Assembly: GCA_032718475.1 (NCBI GenBank)
Contig: JAUCBJ010007849.1
Coordinates: 1 to 64,000, forward strand
Source: Nemertoderma westbladi
Taxonomy: Eukaryota; Xenacoelomorpha; Nemertodermatida; Nemertodermatidae
Reading direction: 5' to 3'
DNA: 64,000 nt
The position numbers were made by a program, and so were the translations under genes. The notes under the pieces are model-generated. The model was not told where the DNA came from, ran no database searches, and worked only from the letters and a program-made list of their open reading frames with translations. This document shows, one piece after another, positions 47,501-60,000 of the stretch. Each line of letters begins with the position of its first letter. Position 1 is the first letter of the stretch.

Positions 47501-50500
47501 TTCAATTTCCACAGGTTGCTCTTATAGTCTCAATATTCTCTATACAATTACTTTCAATTTCCACAGGTTGCTCCTATAGTCTCAATATTCTCTATACAAT
47601 TACTTTCACTTTCCACAGGTTGCTCCTATAGTCTCAATATTCTCTATACAATTACTTTCACTTTCCACAGGTTGCTCCTATAGGCTCAATATTCTCTAAT
47701 ACAATTACTTTGACTTTCCACGAGTTGCTCCTATAGTCTCAATATTCTCTATACAATTACTTTCACTTTCCACAGGTTGCTCCTATAGTCTCAATATTCT
47801 CTATACAATTACTTTCACTTTCCACAGGTTGCTCCTATAGTCTCAATATTCTCTATACAATTACTTTCACTTTCCACAGGTTGCTCCTATAGTCTCAATA
47901 TTCTCTATACAATTACTTTCACTTTCCACAAGTGGCTTCTATAGTCTCAATATTCTCTATACAATTACTTTCACTTTCCACAGGTTGCTCCTATAGTCTC
48001 AATATTCTCTAAACAATTACTTTCAATTTCCACAGGTTGCTCCTATAGTCTCAATATTCTCTATACAATTACTTTCACTTTCCACAGGTTGCTCCTATAG
48101 TCTCAATATTCTCTATACAATTACTTTCACTTTCCACAGGTTGCTCCTATAGTCTCAATATTCTCTATACAATTACTTTCACTTTCCACAGGTTGCTCCT
48201 ATAGTCTCAATATTCTCTAAACAATTACTTTCAATTTCCACAGGTTGCTCCTATAGTCTCAATATTCTCTATACAATTACTTTCACTTTCCACAGGTTGC
48301 TCCTATAGTCTCAATATTCTCTATACAATTACTTTCACTTTCCACAAGTGGCTCCTATAGTCTCAATATTCTCTATACAATTACTTTCACTTTCCACAGG
48401 TTGCTCCTATAGTCTCAATATTCTCTATACAATTACTTTCAATTTCCACAGGTTGCTCCTATAGTCTCAATATTCTCTATACAATTACTTTCACTTTCCA
48501 CGAATTGCTCCTATAGACTCAATATTCTCTATACAATTACTTTCACTTTCCACAGGTTGCTCCTATAGTCTCAATATTCTCTATACAATTACTTTCACTT
48601 TCCACAGGTTGCTCCTATAGGCTCAATATTCTCTAATACAATTACTTTGACTTTCCACGAGTTGCTCCTATAGTCTCAATATTCTCTATACAATTACTTT
48701 CACTTTCCACAGGTTGCTTCTATAGTCTCAATATTCTCTATACAATTACTTTCACTTTCCACAGGTTGCTCCTATAGTCTCAATATTCTCCATACAATTA
48801 TTTTCACTTTCCACAGGTTGCTTCTATAGTCTCAATATTCTCTATACAATTACTTTCACTTTCCACAGGTTGCTCCTATAGTCTCAATATTCTCTATACA
48901 ATTACTTTCACTTTCCACAGGTTGCTTCTATAGTCTCAATATTCTCTATACAATTACTTTCACTTTCCACAGGTTGCTCCTATAGTCTCAATATTCTCTA
49001 AACAATTACTTTCAATTTCCACAGGTTGCTCCTATAGTCTCAATATTCTCTATACAATTACTTTCACTTTCCACAGGTTGCTCCTATAGTCTCAATATTC
49101 TCTATACAATTACTTTCACTTTCCACAGGTTGCTCCTATAGTCTCAATATTCTCTAAACAATTACTTTCAATTTCCACAGGTTGCTCCTATAGTCTCAAT
49201 ATTCTCTATACAATTACTTTCACTTTCCACGAATTGCTCCTATAGACTCAATATTCTCTATACAATTACTTTCACTTTCCACAGGTTGCTCCTATAGTCT
49301 CAATATTCTCTATACAATTACTTTCACTTTCCACAGGTTGCTTCTATAGTCTCAATATTCTCTATACAATTACTTTGACTTTCCACGAGTTGCTCCTATA
49401 GTCTCAATATTCTCTATACAATTACTTTCACTTTCCACAGGTTGCTCCTATAGTCTCAATATTCTCTATACAATTACTTTCACTTTCCACAGGTTGCTTC
49501 TATAGTCTCAATATTCTCTATACAATTACTTTCACTTTCCACGAGTTGCTCCTATAGTCTCAATATTCTCTATACAATTACTTTCACTTTCCACAGGTTG
49601 CTCCTATAGTCTCAATATTCTCTATACAATTACTTTCACTTTCCACAGGTTGCTCCTATAGTCTCAATATTCTCTATACAATTACTTTCACTTTCCACAG
49701 GTTGCTTCTATAGTCTCAATATTCTCTATACAATTACTTTCACTTTCCACAGGTTGCTCCTATATACTCAATATTCTCTATACAATTACTTTCACTTTCC
49801 ACAGGTTGCTCTTATAGTCTCAATATTCTCTATACAATTACTTTCACTTTCCACAGGTTGCTCCTATAGTCTCAATATTCTCTATACAATTACTTTCACT
49901 TTCCACAGGTTGCTCCTATAGACTCAATATTCTCTAAACAATTACTTTCAATTTCCACAGGTTGCTCTTATAGTCTCAATATTCTCTATACAATTACTTT
50001 CACTTTCCACAGGTTGCTCCTATAGTCTCAATATTATCTATACAATTACTTTCACTTTCCACAGGTTGCTCCTATAGACTCAATATTCTCTAAACAATTA
50101 CTTTCAATTTCCACAGGTTGCTCTTATAGTCTCAATATTCTCTATACAATTACTTTCACTTTCCACAGGTTGCTCCTATAGTCTCAATATTCTCTATACA
50201 ATTACTTTCACTTTCCACAGGTTGCTCCTATAGTCTCAATATTCTCTATACAATTACTTTCACTTTCCACAGGTTGCTCCTATAACCTCAATATTATCTA
50301 TACAATTACTTTCACTTTCCACAGGTTGCTCCTATAGACTCAATATTCTCTATACAATTACTTTCACTTTCCACAGGTTGCTCCTATAGTCTCAATATTC
50401 TCTATACAATTACTTTCACTTTCCACAGGTTGCTCCTATAGTCTCAATATTCTCTATACAATTACTTTCACTTTCCACAGGTTGCTCCTATAGTCTCAAT

Positions 50501-53500
50501 ATTCTCTATACAATTACTTTCACTTTCCACAGGTTGCTCCTATAGTCTCAATATTCTCTATACAATTACTTTCACTTTCCACAGGTTGCTCCTATAACCT
50601 CAATATTATCTATACAATTACTTTCACTTTCCACAGGTTGCTCCTATAACCTCAATATTATCTATACAATTACTTTCACTTTCCACGAATTGCTCCTATA
50701 GACTCAATATTCTCTATACAATTACTTTCAATTTCCACAGGTTGCTCTTATAGTCTCAATATTCTCTATACAATTACTTTCACTTTCCACAGGTTGCTCC
50801 TATAGTCTCAATATTCTCTATACAATTACTTTAACTTTCCACAGGTTGCTCCTATAGTCTCAATATTCTCTATACAATTACTTTCACTTTCCACAGGTTG
50901 CTTCTATAGTCTCAATATTCTCTATACAATTACTTTCACTTTCCACGAGTTGCTCCTATAGTCTCAATATTCTCTATACAATTACTTTCACTTTCCACAG
51001 GTTGCTCCTATAGTCTCAATATTCTCTATACAATTACTTTCACTTTCCACAGGTTGCTCCTATAGTCTCAATATTCTCTATACAATTACTTTCACTTTCC
51101 ACAGGTTGCTTCTATAGTCTCAATATTCTCTATACAATTACTTTCACTTTCCACAGGTTGCTCCTATATACTCAATATTCTCTATACAATTACTTTCACT
51201 TTCCACAGGTTGCTCTTATAGTCTCAATATTCTCTATACAATTACTTTCACTTTCCACAGGTTGCTCCTATAGTCTCAATATTCTCTATACAATTACTTT
51301 CACTTTCCACAGGTTGCTCCTATAGACTCAATATTCTCTAAACAATTACTTTCAATTTCCACAGGTTGCTCTTATAGTCTCAATATTCTCTATACAATTA
51401 CTTTCACTTTCCACAGGTTGCTCCTATAGTCTCAATATTCTCTATACAATTACTTTCACTTTCCACAGGTTGCTCCTATAACCTCAATATTATCTATACA
51501 ATTACTTTCACTTTCCACAGGTTGCTCCTATAGACTCAATATTCTCTATACAATTACTTTCACTTTCCACAGGTTGCTCCTATAGTCTCAATATTCTCTA
51601 TACAATTACTTTCACTTTTCACAGGTTGCTCCTATAGTCTCAATATTCTCTATACAATTACTTTCACTTTCCACAGGTTGCTCCTATAGTCTCAATATTC
51701 TCTATACAATTACTTTCACTTTCCACAGGTTGCTCCTATAACCTCAATATTATCTATACAATTACTTTCACTTTCCACAGGTTGCTCCTATAACCTCAAT
51801 ATTATCTATACAATTACTTTCACTTTCCACGAATTGCTCCTATAGACTCAATATTCTCTATACAATTACTTTCAATTTCCACAGGTTGCTCTTATAGTCT
51901 CAATATTCTCTATACAATTACTTTCACTTTCCACAGGTTGCTCCTATAGTCTCAATATTCTCTATACAATTACTTTCACTTTCCACAGGTTGCTTCTATA
52001 GTCTCAATATTCTCTATACAATTACTTTCACTTTCCACAGGTTGCTCCTATATACTCAATATTATCTAAACAATTACTTTCAATTTCCACAGGTTGCTCT
52101 TATAGTCTCAATATTCTCTATACAATTACTTTCACTTTCCACAGGTTGCTCCTATAGTCTCAATATTCTCTATACAATTACTTTCACTTTCCACAGGTTG
52201 CTCCTATAGTCTCAATATTCTCTATACAATTACTTTCACTTTCCACAGGTTGCTCCTATAACCTCAATATTATCTATACAATTACTTTCACTTTCCACAG
52301 GTTGCTCCTATAGACTCAATATTCTCTATACAATTACTTTCACTTTCCACAGGTTGCTCCTATAGTCTCAATATTCTCTATACAATTACTTTCACTTTCC
52401 ACAGGTTGCTCCTATAGTCTCAATATTCTCTATACAATTGCTTTCACTTTCCACAGGTTGCTCCTATAGTCTCAATATTCTCTATACAATTACTTTCACT
52501 TTCCACAGGTTGCTCCTATAGTCTCAATATTCTCTATACAATTACTTTCACTTTCCACAGGTTGCTCCTATAACCTCAATATTATCTATACAATTACTTT
52601 CACTTTCCACAGGTTGCTCCTATAACCTCAATATTATCTATACAATTACTTTCACTTTCCACGAATTGCTCCTATAGACTCAATATTCTCTATACAATTA
52701 CTTTCACTTTCCACAGGTTGCTCTTATAGTCTCAATATTCTCTAAACAATTACTTTCACTTTCCACAGGTTGCTCTTATAGTCTCAATATTCTCTATACA
52801 ATTACTTTCACTTTCCACAGGTTGCTCCTATAGACTAAATATTCTCTAAACAATTACTTTCACTTTCCACAGGTTGCTCCTATAGTCTTAATATTCTCTA
52901 ATACAATTACTTTGACTTTCCACGAGTTGCTCCTATAGACTCAATATTCTCTATACAATTACTTTCACTTTCCACGAATTGCTCCTATAGACTCAATATT
53001 CTCTATACAATTACTTTCACTTTCCACAAGTGGCTCCTATAGTCTCAATATTCTCTATTCAATTACTTTCACTTTCCACAGGTTGCTCCTATAGACTCAA
53101 TATTCTCTAAACAATTACTTTCACTTTCCACAGGTTGCTCCTATAGTCTTAATATTCTCTAATACAATTACTTTCACTTTCCACGAATTGCTCCTATAGA
53201 CTCAATATTCTCTATACAATTACTTTCACTTTCCACAAGTGGCTCCTATAGTCTCAATATTCTCTATACAATTACTTTCACTTTCCACAGGTTGCTCCTA
53301 TAGTCTCAATATTCTCTATACAATTACTTTCACTTTCCACAGGTTGCTCTTATAGTCTCAATATTCTCTATACAATTACTTTCACTTTCCACAGGTTGCT
53401 CCTATAGACTCAATATTCTCTAAACAATTACTTTCAATTTCCACAGGTTGCTCCTATAGTCTTAATATTCTCTAATACAATTACTTTCACTTTCCACGAA

Positions 53501-56500
53501 TTGCTCCTATAGACTCAATATTATCTATACAATTACTTTCACTTTCCACAGGTTGCTCCTATAACCTCAATATTATCTATACAATTACTTTCACTTTCCA
53601 CGAATTGCTCCTATAGACTCAATATTCTCTATACAATTACTTTCACTTTCCACGAATTGCTCCAATAGACTCAATATTCTCTATACAATTACTTTCACTT
53701 TCCACAGGTTGCTCCTATAGACTCAATATTCTCTAAACAATTACTTTCAATTTCCACAGGTTGCTCCTATAGACTCAATATTCTCTATACAATTACTTTC
53801 ACTTTCCACGAATTGCTCCTATAGACTCAATATTCTCTATACAATTACTTTCACTTTCCACAGGTTGCTCCTATAGACTCAATATTCTCTAAACAATTAC
53901 TTTCAATTTCCACAGGTTGCTCCTATAGACTCAATATTCTCTATACAATTACTTTCACTTTCCACGAATTGCTCCTATAGACTCAATATTCTCTATACAA
54001 TTACTTTCACTTTCCACAGGTTGCTCCTATAGACTCAATATTCTCTAAACAATTACTTTCAATTTCCACAGGTTGCTCCTATAGACTCAATATTCTCTAT
54101 ACAATTACTTTCACTTTCCACGAATTGCTCCTATAGACTCAATATTCTCTATACAATTACTTTCACTTTCCACAGGTTGCTCCTATAGTCTCAATATTCT
54201 CTATACAATTACTTTCACTTTCCACAGGTTGCTCCTATAACCTCAATATTATCTATACAATTACTTTCACTTTCCACAGGTTGCTCCTATAACCTCAATA
54301 TTATCTATACAATTACTTTCACTTTCCACGAATTGCTCCTATAGACTCAATATTCTCTATACAATTACTTTCACTTTCCACAGGTTGCTCCTATAGTCTC
54401 AATATTCTCTATAAAATTACTTTCACTTTCCACAGGTTGCTTTTATAGTCTCAATATTCTCTATACAATTACTTTCACTTTCCACAAGTGGCTCCTATAG
54501 TCTCAATATTCTCTATACAATTACTTTCACTTTCCACAGGTTGCTCCTATAACCTCAATATTATCTATACAATTACTTTCACTTTCCACGAATTGCTCCT
54601 ATAGACTCAATATTCTCTATACAATTACTTTCACTTTCCACAGGTTGCTCCTATAGTCTCAATATTCTCTATAAAATTACTTTCACTTTCCACAGGTTGC
54701 TCCTATAGTCTCAATATTCTCTATAAAATTACTTTCACTTTTCACAGGTTGCTTTTATAGTCTCAATATTCTCTATACAATTACTTTCACTTTCCACAGG
54801 TTGCTCCTATAACCTCAATATTATCTATACAATTACTTTCACTTTCCACAGGTTGCTCCTATAACCTCAATATTATCTATACAATTACTTTCACTTTCCA
54901 CGAATTGCTCCTATAGACTCAATATTCTCTATACAATTACTTTCACTTTCCACAGGTTGCTCCTATAGTCTCAATATTCTCTATAAAATTACTTTCACTT
55001 TCCACAGGTTGCTTTTATAGTCTCAATATTCTCTATACAATTACTTTCACTTTCCACAAGTGGCTCCTATAGTCTCAATATTCTCTATATAATTACTTTC
55101 ACTTTCCACAAGTGGCTCCTATAGTCTCAATATTCTCTATACAATTACTTTCACTTTCCACAAGTGGCTCCTATAGTCTCAATATTCTCTATACAATTAC
55201 TTTCACTTTCCACAAGTGGCTCCTATAGTCTCAATATTCTCTATACAATTACTTTCACTTTCCACAAGTGGCTCCTATAGTCTCAATATTCTCTATACAA
55301 TTACTTTCACTTTCCACAAGTGGCTCCTATAGACTCAATATTCTCTAAACAATTACTTTCACTTTCCACAGGTTGCTCTTATAGTCTCAATATTCTCTAT
55401 ACAATTACTTTCACTTTCCACAAGTGGCTCCTATAGTCTCAATATTATCTATACAATTACTTTCACTTTCCACAAGTGGCTCCTATAGTCTCAATATTCT
55501 CTATACAATTACTTTCACTTTCCACAAGTGGCTCCTATAGTCTCAATATTCTCTATACAATTACTTTCACTTTCCACAGGTTGCTCCTATAGTCTCAATA
55601 TTCTCTATACAATTACTTTCACTTTCCACAGGTTGCTCCTATAACCTCAATATTATCTATACAATTACTTTCACTTTCCACAGGTTGCTCCTATAACCTC
55701 AATATTATCTATACAATTACTTTCACTTTCCACGAATTGCTCCTATAGACTCAATATTCTCTATACAATTACTTTCACTTTCCACAGGTTGCTCTTATAG
55801 TCTCAATATTCTCTAAACAATTACTTTCACTTTCCACAGGTTGCTCTTATAGTCTCAATATTCTCTATACAATTACTTTCACTTTCCACAGGTTGCTCCT
55901 ATAGACTCAATATTCTCTAAACAATTACTTTCACTTTCCACAGGTTGCTCCTATAGTCTTAATATTCTCTAATACAATTACTTTGACTTTCCACGAGTTG
56001 CTCCTATAGACTCAATATTCTCTATACAATTACTTTCACTTTCCACGAATTGCTCCTATAGACTCAATATTCTCTATACAATTACTTTCACTTTCCACAA
56101 GTGGCTCCTATAGTCTCAATATTCTCTATACAATTACTTTCACTTTCCACAGGTTGCTCCTATAGACTCAATATTCTCTAAACAATTACTTTCACTTTCC
56201 ACAGGTTGCTCCTATAGTCTTAATATTCTCTAATACAATTACTTTCACTTTCCACGAATTGCTCCTATAGACTCAATATTCTCTATACAATTACTTTCAC
56301 TTTCCACAAGTGGCTCCTATAGTCTCAATATTCTCTATACAATTACTTTCACTTTCCACAGGTTGCTCCTATAGTCTCAATATTCTCTATACAATTACTT
56401 TCACTTTCCACAGGTTGCTCTTATAGTCTCAATATTCTCTATACAATTACTTTCACTTTCCACAGGTTGCTCCTATAGACTCAATATTCTCTAAACAATT

Positions 56501-56593
56501 ACTTTCAATTTCCACAGGTTGCTCCTATAGTCTTAATATTCTCTAATACAATTACTTTCACTTTCCACGAATTGCTCCTATAGACTCAATATT
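29540..56593 (+). repeat. 52-bp tandem array (left block), about 520 units
   Basis: Near-perfect 52-bp period, roughly 27 kb. Each consensus unit contains CTATACAATTACTTTCA, CTTTCCACAG|GTTGCTCC and TATAGTCTCAATATTCT. The + strand unit has 21 T, 14 C, 13 A and only 4 G. Recurrent variants are ATTCTC/ATTATC, TATAGTC/TATAGAC/TATAACC/TATAGGC, TATACAA/TAAACAA/TAATACAA, CTTTCC/ATTTCC, and the junction CACAGGTTG/CACGAGTTG/CACAAGTGG/CACGAATTG. The first unit is degenerate (CCACAGCTCATATAG). Occasional units lose a few bases (for example at 31700, 32165, 36739). The bases after CACAG read VAPIVSIF in the phase left by exon 2, so the unit appears to copy the next intron-exon boundary of this gene. Confidence 0.97.
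34042..39441 (+). repeat. 2.7-kb tandem duplication inside the array
   Basis: 34042-36741 and 36742-39441 match at a constant offset of 2700 bases (about 52 units). They include the same ordered series of rare variants: TATAGGC unit, CACGAG units, TATAACC unit, a run of five CACAAGTGG units, CACGAGATG. Only scattered single-base differences occur (for example ATGGTC at 34671, GGTTCC at 37675). This marks a recent large duplication within the satellite. Confidence 0.85.
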
Positions 56594-57076
56594 TTCGCAG
56601 TCCTCTGTGATACTGCCGAGGAACCAACAGTTGGTGGTAAAGTACCTCCAAGTGGGACGGTAGATCTTGTAGCACCCATCAAAGGGATCTCACCTGCACC
56701 CGTTGTACTCAAACCGAAAAAACATAAGAAATCTATAAACGAAATATCGGATGAGTTATCCTTAACTCAACACACAATAAAAGAAAACGCTAATGGGGCG
56801 GCTAAGCGACGAGGCCGTAGTGCAACTAGAGGTAGTCGATCTGGTAGTGTGGGTGACATTGGCAAACAACGGGCCAACTCCCGCAGTATGATAAGTCGCT
56901 CAGCTCGGAGCAAGGAGGCTACCCAGCAGGGACCCAGTCAGGGCGAGAAACAGGATCCGAACCCAACGTGTCCTAACCAAGACATGGTTGGTACCAGTCG
57001 TGGTGACCTTGCGGGTGGCGTTAGCGAGGGTCAATCTGCAAACCCTACGAGCTCCGACACCTTCGAAATAGGGTGA
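56594..57076 (+). pseudogene. LINE ORF1 C-terminal fragment
   Basis: The frame is open from the insertion boundary to TGA 57074-57076, 160 residues, with no start because the 5' part is missing. It is basic and low-complexity: a Lys-rich KPKKHKKS, then Arg/Ser/Gly repeats (KRRGRSATRGSRSGS), then a Gln/Ser/Gly-rich end. Such tails suit an RNA-binding ORF1 protein, though no zinc knuckle or RRM remains in this part. Its stop overlaps the beginning of the ORF2 frame. Confidence 0.7.
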
Positions 57077-60000
57077 CCAGTACGACCAGTGGCGGTAACC
57101 TGAACTCGAGACCAATTAATTATATGCCTATAAGTTCACTAAAAGTTGGGTCTTTGAATGTTGAAGGTATAGTTAACAAATTACCAGACTTGGAGTTCCA
57201 GGAAGTATTAAATAATTATGATATTTTTGTATGTACAGAAACCTGGCTGAGCCCTGAAAATTCACTCATTGCGGATATTGCAGGTTTTAATTATTTTGCC
57301 GTAACAAGGTTGAATAAAAATCCCAAAGCTAGACGTTTTAGTGGAGGGATAAACGTGTATTACAAAAAACAGCTTGAAGGACATATAACTGTTCTAGAAC
57401 GTAATGAGGATATAATTTTTCTAAATATCTGTGGAACTATTGTAAATTCACCGATTGATATATTATTTTGTGCAATTTATATACCCCCAGAAGGATCAAC
57501 TTCCCATTGTGGTGACCCTGCATCTTTATATGACTTACTTGAAAATGGAATTGCTAAATTTGGTTCGAGCAGGGAAACTATTATAGCAGGCGATTTCAAT
57601 GCCAGAACTGCAGAACTGAATGATTTCATTTGTGATGAATATTCTGACAGGCCCAATGACTTAAATGAGTTATTGCCCCCAGATTATGTTTTCGATGATG
57701 ACAATGGTGACTGGGAAGGTTCTGTAAATAAAATTAGGAGAAATCAGGATGAAGTAAAAAATAACCATGGTAAACTACTTCTAAATTTGTGTAAAAATGC
57801 CAGGGTCAGAATATTGAATGGAAGGGCTGGGCGCGATGATGGCGTAGGAAAGTTTACATTTTTTGCACCTGGTGAAAGGAGAACTAGGGCTTCGACCATA
57901 GACTATATCCTAGCTGGATGCGGTCTATTATCTCACTGCTCAAATTTTTATGTTGGGGACCCAAATTTGTTTAGTCCTCACGTTATTGTCACTGCCGAAT
58001 TTTATTGGCCAGTAGAAATTGAAACGCAAGTGGATACTAATATCGATAAAACAACGAAATGCGGGGAACAAAATAGTAGGTTTAAATGGAAGGAAAAATT
58101 CAGTGATAAGTTTAAAAAAGAGCTATCTTCAGAAGTGGTACAAACTAAATTAGACAATATCGCCGACAAACTATGCACAGGACTTAACACTCCGGCGGAT
58201 ATTGATAATGCAACAGAGGAGATAGTTGACTGCATTAGACAAGTGGCAGGACGATACTTCAAAGTAAGGGAAGGCGGATCACCGGGTGATAAATGTAATG
58301 TTTCTTACCCGTGGTACAATGATGAGTGTGCGGATAAGCGTTTTATTTTTCGTAGAGAATTTAATGCATGGAAAAATAGTCCCACTCACAGTACCTTCAA
58401 CAGACTAGCTACATCTCGTTCACAGTACTGTAAGTGCATTCGTCAAGCAAAGGCAAGATATGATCGAGAACAGTCACAAACATTAGAACGCACTAGGGTG
58501 GTGAATAGCCAACAGTTTTGGGCAATGTTAAAAAACTCAACAGGAACAGGTTCTAGAACTCGCGAGGGGGGGCCTACATTAGACTCATTCTCAAAGTATT
58601 ACGAGACCCTACTGTCAAATAATAACAATTTTGTAGATGTAGGCATCTCACCACCAGAAACGGTTAACGTAGATGAGTGCCAAGGCATGTTCGAAAACGA
58701 TATTTCGGTTGCTTTAACTGAATGTGAGTTGGAAAATGCTATTGATAGATTGAAGAAACGTAAATCCCCTGGAATAGATAACATTTTGAACGAGTTCCTG
58801 ATTGAAGGTAAAGATTTCCTCATTCCAATTTTAACAGTACTTTTCAATGCCATTTTGGCATCTGGCAAATTCCCCACAGAATGGGCGATTGCGATAATTT
58901 CTCCTATATATAAGAAGAAAGGTACATTTTCTGACCCAGATAACTATAGGGGTATATCTCTTATTAGTTGCATAGCCAAACTATTCACCAGCATAGTAAA
59001 TTCAAGATTGTCATTTTGGGCAGACTGTATGGAAGTTCTATCGGAAGCACAGGCGGGTTTCAGATATGGATACAGTACGATCGATCATATCTTCTTGTTA
59101 AATGGACTAGTTGAACATTTCACTCGTAATCAAGTTGGTAAGCTATACGCGGCCTTTATTGACTTCTCAAAGGCGTTTGATAGCGTTAACAGGGACGCAC
59201 TGTGGATAAAACTAGCTAGTATTGGGTTCAGTGGTAAGCTGTTTGATGTGATCAAGAGCATGTATAGTTGCGTCAAATCGTGTGTGCGCTCTAATGGAGA
59301 AGTCTCTGATTGTTTTCCGTGTTTGTCAGGTGTGAGACAGGGTGATTGTTTGTCTCCCTTTTTATTTGCGATGTTCATGAACGATCTGGAGGCAGAGCTT
59401 GCGAAGGATGGTTTTGAAGGGATTACTATAGGATATTTACATTTATTTCTCATCCTTTATGCCGACGATATTGTATTACTTGCAAGCAGTCCATCAGACT
59501 TACAACATTGTCTCGACACGTTAGGTGACTATTGCGACTACTGGGGTTTAAGGGTTAATCTCGCCAAATCAAATGTTATGGTGTTTCGCAAAGGTGGGCA
59601 ACTTGCAAGATTAGAAAGGTGGTCATACAAGGGTGTTGCTATGGAAACGGTTTCACATTATTTGTATCTGGGAGTTACCTTTTCTTGTATGGGGTCCTTC
59701 ACCGAGGCTCAACGTGTACTTGCAGAGAAGGCGAATAAGGCATTGTTTTCGTTGAACAAATATCTATTCACATTCCCATGTATCACATTTGATCTTCGCT
59801 ACAAACTATTTAACTCTCTAATACTTCCGATCCTGCACTACGGGTGCCCAGTATGGGGGGACATCGCAGGTCCAGACGTGGAAAAGGTACATCTAAAATT
59901 TCTCAAGAGAGGTCTGGGCGTGAAAACGACAACCCCAAACTTTATGGTGTATGGAGAGACAGGGACGGTACCGCTACGTCTCCATCGACAATTTGCTATG

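Noticed and set aside
29540-56593. Hundreds of genuine micro-exons or a repeat-protein exon
   Set aside because: The 52-bp period is not a multiple of three and the consensus meets a stop within three units, so no long repeat protein can be encoded.
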